DNA from: JBBPYA01 sp038200385
Lineage (GTDB): Bacteria > Actinomycetota > Actinomycetes > Mycobacteriales > Geodermatophilaceae
Assembly: GCA_038200385.1 (NCBI GenBank)
Contig: JBBPYA010000154.1
Span: 1-8,010 of the forward strand
Length of the DNA: 8,010 nucleotides
Direction of reading: 5' to 3'
Below are positions 5,295 to 8,010 of the stretch, piece after piece (the first letter of the stretch is position 1; each line of letters opens with the position of its first letter). The notes under the pieces were generated by a model. It saw only the letters and a list, made by a program, of their open reading frames with translations, was not told the origin of the DNA and did no database searches. The position numbers and the translations under genes were made by a program.

Positions 5295-6600
5295 TCAGCG
5301 CTCCGATCGCCTCGCCCAACGCGCGCCCGACATCGGGCACGAGCAGGTGCTGCCCGTCCTGCACGATCCTGGTGCCGCCGACGATCACATCAATGACGTC
5401 CGCGGCCGTCGCTGCGAAGACCGCGGTCGCCGCCGGATCCTCGCCGCCGGCGGTGCGCACGGAGGTCAGGTCGACCGCTACCAGATCGGCGGCCGCGCCC
5501 ACCTCGATCCGCCCGGCCTCCGTCCAGCCCAGGCTCCGGTGCCCCTGCGCGGTGGCGGCGTCCAGCAGGGCCGGCACGTCGAAGCGGCCGCGGACGCCGG
5601 TGGCCAGCCGCTCGTGCAGTTCCACCGCCCGGGCCTCCTCGAGCAGATCGATGACGGCGTGGCTGTCGCTGCCAAGGCTCAGGCCGCAGCCGGCATCGGT
5701 CAGTCGCCTGGCCGGTCCGATGCCGTCGGCCAGGTCCCGTTCGGTGGTGGGGCAGAAGCAGACGTCGACGCCGCGCTCCCCGAGCAGACCGATGTCGGAG
5801 TCGGTGAGGTGGGTGGCGTGCACGGCGGTGGCGCCGTACCGGAGCACGTCGTGCTCGACCAGCAGCGCGGTCGGCGTGCGGCCGTGGGCGGCCAGGCAGG
5901 TCTCGTTCTCGGCCGGCTGCTCGGACAGGTGGACGTGCAAGGGCGCACCGTCGGCAGCCAATGGCACCCTGGCGAGCTGGTCGACCGGGACGGCCCGGAC
6001 GGAGTGCGCGGCGAACCCGAGCTGTACGTGCGGTGCCCCGGACCGGGACAGCGCGCGCTCGGCCCAGCGGTCGGCGTCCCCGTCGCCGAACCGGAGCTGG
6101 ACGCCCTCCAGCGGCCGGCCGATGCCGCCGGTCAGATAGCACGTGTCCAGCAGGGTGATCCGGATGCCGGCCGCGGCCGCCGCCTGCGCCAGCGCCGCCT
6201 GCATAGCGTTGGGGTCGTCGTACGGGACGCCGCCGGTGCCGTGGTGCAGGTAGTGGAACTCGCCCACGCAGGTGATCCCGGCCAGCGCCATCTCGGCGTA
6301 CACCGCGGTGGCCAGCCGCAGGTAGGAGTCCGGGTCGAGCCGCGCCGCGACGGCGTACATCGCCTCCCGCCAGGTCCAGAAGGAGCCGCCGCCGCGTTGC
6401 CCCCGCCCGCGCAGCGCGCGGTGGAAGGCGTGCGAGTGCGCGTTGGCCAGGCCCGGCAGGACGAAGCCGGCCAGCTGGTGCGCGTCGCCGGGTCCGGCGT
6501 CCTCGGTGGTCGCGGTGATCCGGCCGTCGTTCACGTCGACCCGGACGCCGCTGGCCACCCGGCTGCCGAGCCAAGCCTGCTCGCACCAGTAGCTCAGCAC
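5287..6600 (-). CDS. hutF: Formimidoylglutamate deiminase
   Basis: A 437-residue amidohydrolase that converts N-formimino-L-glutamate to N-formyl-L-glutamate plus ammonia, the branch of histidine degradation used by Pseudomonas and Streptomyces instead of direct formamide release. Motifs seen: PGLANAHSHAFHR (metal ligands H55, H57), LHVHLSEQ (H224 as ligand), AVHATHLT (H261/H264) and LSLGSDSHA (D312, H314). The GSDSH signature and the SHAFHR sequence separate HutF from guanine deaminase and chlorohydrolase relatives. Start is GTG at 6600, inside the 3' end of the M20 gene (7-base overlap), with no separate Shine-Dalgarno, which points to translational coupling. The family-typical N-terminus (SYWCEQAWLG) begins right after it. 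It sits directly upstream of hutI. Confidence 0.95.
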   Translation of the reverse strand: MLSYWCEQAWLGSRVASGVRVDVNDGRITATTEDAGPGDAHQLAGFVLPGLANAHSHAFHRALRGRGQRGGGSFWTWREAMYAVAARLDPDSYLRLATAVYAEMALAGITCVGEFHYLHHGTGGVPYDDPNAMQAALAQAAAAAGIRITLLDTCYLTGGIGRPLEGVQLRFGDGDADRWAERALSRSGAPHVQLGFAAHSVRAVPVDQLARVPLAADGAPLHVHLSEQPAENETCLAAHGRTPTALLVEHDVLRYGATAVHATHLTDSDIGLLGERGVDVCFCPTTERDLADGIGPARRLTDAGCGLSLGSDSHAVIDLLEEARAVELHERLATGVRGRFDVPALLDAATAQGHRSLGWTEAGRIEVGAAADLVAVDLTSVRTAGGEDPAATAVFAATAADVIDVIVGGTRIVQDGQHLLVPDVGRALGEAIGALNG

Positions 6601-7793
6601 GCGGCTGCGGCCAGCAGGTCGGCCAGGGCCGCGACACCGGCGAGGCAGTCGGCCTCCTCGGCGTGTTCAGCCGGCGCGTGCGAGATGCCGGTGGGGTTAC
6701 GGACGAAAACCATGACGGTAGGTACGCCGGCCGTGGCCAGGATCCCGGCGTCGTGGCCGGCTCCGGTCGGCAGCCGCGGGGGGTCCCCGAGCACGCCGCC
6801 GGCCCAGTCCAGCGGCGCGGTCGGGAAGCGCACCTCGGGGGTGACGGACTCCGCGGTGACGGTGAGGGTGACGCCGTCGCGCCCGGCCCGGTCGGCGGCC
6901 TGGGCCTGGATGGCCGAGACCGCCGCGTCGAGCGTCGCCTGGTCCGACGCCCGCCCGTCCAGCCAGCCGGTGACCGCGGCCGGGATCGCGTTGACCCCGC
7001 CGGGGTCGACGCGCACCTTGCCGAAGGTCGCGAGCGCGCCGGCCAGTCCGGCCTGCTTCCGGGCGGCAAGGACGGTCATCGCGTACGTCAACATCGGGTC
7101 CTGCCGGTCGGCCAGCGCCGTCGTACCGGCGTGGTTGCCGGCGCCGGCGAAGTCGTACCGCCAGCGGCCGTGCGGCCAGATCGCGGTCGCCAGCCCGATG
7201 GGCGCGTCGAGGTCGACCAGAGCGCGGCCCTGCTCGACGTGGAGTTCGATGAACATCCCGATCCGTTGCAGCGCCTCGGGATCGGCACCTACGTGGCTCG
7301 GGTCGTGGCCCTGCGCGCGCATCGCCTCGGCCAGCGTGGTCCCGTCCCCGTCGCGCAACGCCAGGGTCCGGTCGACGTCGGCGACTCCCGCGGCCAGCCG
7401 CGAGCCGAGGCAGGCCACGCCGAACCGGGCGCCCTCCTCGTCGCTGAACGCCACGACGGCCACCGGCCGGGTCGGCCTGCGGTCGCGGCGGGCGAGTTCG
7501 TCCAGCGCGGCGAAGGCGCTGACGATGCCGAGCGGGCCGTCGTACGCCCCGCCGCCCGGTACGGAGTCCAGATGGCTGCCGGTCACGACGGCGTCCGGGC
7601 CGGGCGAACCGAGCCAGGCCCACTGGTTGCCGTTTCGGTCGGTTTCCACGGCCATCCCGCGGCGCTGCGCCTCGGCCCGGAACCACTCCCGGCAGGTCAG
7701 GTCCGCCGACGTCCAGGCGAACCGCTCGTACCCGCCGTCCTCCCGGCGGCCGACGGGCAGCAGGTCGTCCCACATCGAGGTGAAACCGCTCAT
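6594..7793 (-). CDS. M20-family amidohydrolase (AllC/N-carbamoyl amino acid hydrolase-like), candidate N-formylglutamate hydrolase
   Basis: A 399-residue dinuclear metallohydrolase of the allantoate amidohydrolase / beta-ureidopropionase / N-carbamoyl-L-amino acid hydrolase group. Motifs: TGSHLDSVPGGG (H74), AYDGPLG (bridging D85), FSDEEGARFG (E119/E120), ELHVEQG (H185), the dimer-interface segment GAGNHAGTT (H221), VNAIP (N269), and SHAPAEH (H372) near the C-terminus. All metal ligands are present. It lies between hutU and hutF, and as I recall Streptomyces hut loci have a gene of this family in the same place. Since HutF makes N-formylglutamate and no HutG-type deformylase is visible, I infer that this enzyme performs the final deformylation, or possibly acts on formiminoglutamate. 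Automatic labels such as allantoate deiminase would then mislead. Start ATG 7793 is favoured because it overlaps the stop of a small open frame that itself overlaps hutU; ATG 7775 is possible. Confidence 0.92.
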   Translation of the reverse strand: MSGFTSMWDDLLPVGRREDGGYERFAWTSADLTCREWFRAEAQRRGMAVETDRNGNQWAWLGSPGPDAVVTGSHLDSVPGGGAYDGPLGIVSAFAALDELARRDRRPTRPVAVVAFSDEEGARFGVACLGSRLAAGVADVDRTLALRDGDGTTLAEAMRAQGHDPSHVGADPEALQRIGMFIELHVEQGRALVDLDAPIGLATAIWPHGRWRYDFAGAGNHAGTTALADRQDPMLTYAMTVLAARKQAGLAGALATFGKVRVDPGGVNAIPAAVTGWLDGRASDQATLDAAVSAIQAQAADRAGRDGVTLTVTAESVTPEVRFPTAPLDWAGGVLGDPPRLPTGAGHDAGILATAGVPTVMVFVRNPTGISHAPAEHAEEADCLAGVAALADLLAAAAC

Positions 7794-7837
7794 CGCGCCC
7801 CGTCCGCTGGTCCGCCGCGGGCCCCGCTGCGGGTCAT
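7790..7837 (-). CDS. Possible 15-codon coupling mini-ORF between hutU and the M20 gene
   Basis: An ATG at 7837 overlaps the hutU stop as ATGA. The frame runs 15 codons (MTRSGARGGPADGAR) and stops at 7790-7792, again as ATGA, overlapping the start of the M20 gene. It could pass terminating ribosomes from hutU to the M20 gene across the 40-base gap. There is no sign that the peptide itself matters, and two ATGA overlaps may be coincidence. Confidence 0.3.
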   Translation of the reverse strand: MTRSGARGGPADGAR

Positions 7838-8010
7838 GCGCTCTCCGTCTCCCGCATCGGTACCCGTACACCGTGCTCGGCGGCGATCTCGTCGGCCCGG
7901 TCGTACCCGGCGTCGACGTGCCGGATGACGCCCATGCCCGGGTCGTTGGTCAGGACCCGCTCGATCTTCTGCCCGGCCAGCGGCGTGCCGTCGGCGACGC
8001 AGACCTGCCC
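7834..8010 (-). CDS. hutU: Urocanate hydratase, C-terminal fragment
   Basis: The last 58 codons of urocanase, the enzyme that converts urocanate to imidazolonepropionate with tightly bound NAD in the second step of histidine degradation. The visible end includes GQVCVADGTPLAGQKIERVL, then TNDPGMGVIRHVDAGYDRA, and terminates in VPMRETESA. The 'RVLTNDPG-GV-RH-DAGY' block is characteristic of the HutU C-terminus. The catalytic cysteine and NAD-binding region are off-window to the right, as is any operon promoter. It is upstream of the M20 gene, hutF and hutI on the same strand. Confidence 0.93.
   Translation of the reverse strand, partial: GQVCVADGTPLAGQKIERVLTNDPGMGVIRHVDAGYDRADEIAAEHGVRVPMRETESA

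Noticed and set aside
5390..7069. Open frame of 559 codons on the - strand, and a 421-codon + strand frame at 6663-7928
   Set aside because: Both are out-of-frame or antisense shadows of hutF and the M20 gene, whose catalytic motifs lie in the annotated frames. The shadow products are Arg/Pro/Ala-rich without motifs.
7794..7871. 26-residue N-terminal extension of the M20 protein starting at 7871
   Set aside because: It would overlap the hutU coding end by 38 bases and is Arg-rich, unlike the family. The family-like N-terminus starts near ATG 7793.

Overview
The window is about 70% or more G+C, with strongly G/C-biased third codon positions, tight gene packing, GTG starts and an actinobacterial-style gene set (NDMA-type alcohol dehydrogenase tail, LpqI/NagZ-like lipoprotein, hut genes in the Streptomyces-like order). 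It most likely comes from the chromosome of a high-GC actinomycete. I see no mobile element, CRISPR array, tRNA or rRNA, and no gene-free stretch over 300 bases.

Layout. Bases 1-161 (+) are the C-terminal end of a zinc alcohol dehydrogenase. Bases 196-2078 (+) hold a MoxR/ChlI-like AAA+ ATPase followed by a von Willebrand factor A (VWA) protein. A long hairpin at 2100-2150 separates this block from a convergent GH3 beta-N-acetylhexosaminidase lipoprotein (2167-3393, -). A 91-base divergent intergenic region follows, then a TetR-family repressor (3485-4129, +), apparently with a leaderless promoter and a palindromic candidate operator. Four bases beyond its stop begins (reading -) the 3' end of a histidine-utilisation operon transcribed right to left: hutU (partial, 7834-8010), an M20-family amidohydrolase (6594-7793), hutF (5287-6600) and hutI (4134-5294). 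The last three overlap by 7-8 bases.

Main discovery candidate. The AAA+ and VWA reading frames are probably one gene expressed by programmed -1 ribosomal frameshifting. The AAA+ frame ends in a canonical slippery heptamer (G_GGA_AAA at 1062-1068) just before its TGA. After a 7-base spacer containing that stop comes a 12-base-pair hairpin (1076-1104). The VWA frame is open across the junction in the -1 register, and I find no ATG/GTG/TTG start for it upstream of an ATG lying 41 codons into clearly coding sequence. The shifted product would be about 627 residues with AAA+ / Pro-rich linker / VWA architecture, like the D subunit of Mg/Co chelatases. The unshifted product would be a 292-residue ATPase resembling the I/small subunit. 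One mRNA could therefore make both partners of a hexameric AAA+/VWA machine.

How the hut genes work together: HutU makes imidazolonepropionate, HutI opens the ring to N-formimino-L-glutamate, and HutF removes ammonia to give N-formyl-L-glutamate. The M20 enzyme is, by position, the best candidate for the final deformylase that releases glutamate and formate, since no classical HutG is visible here.
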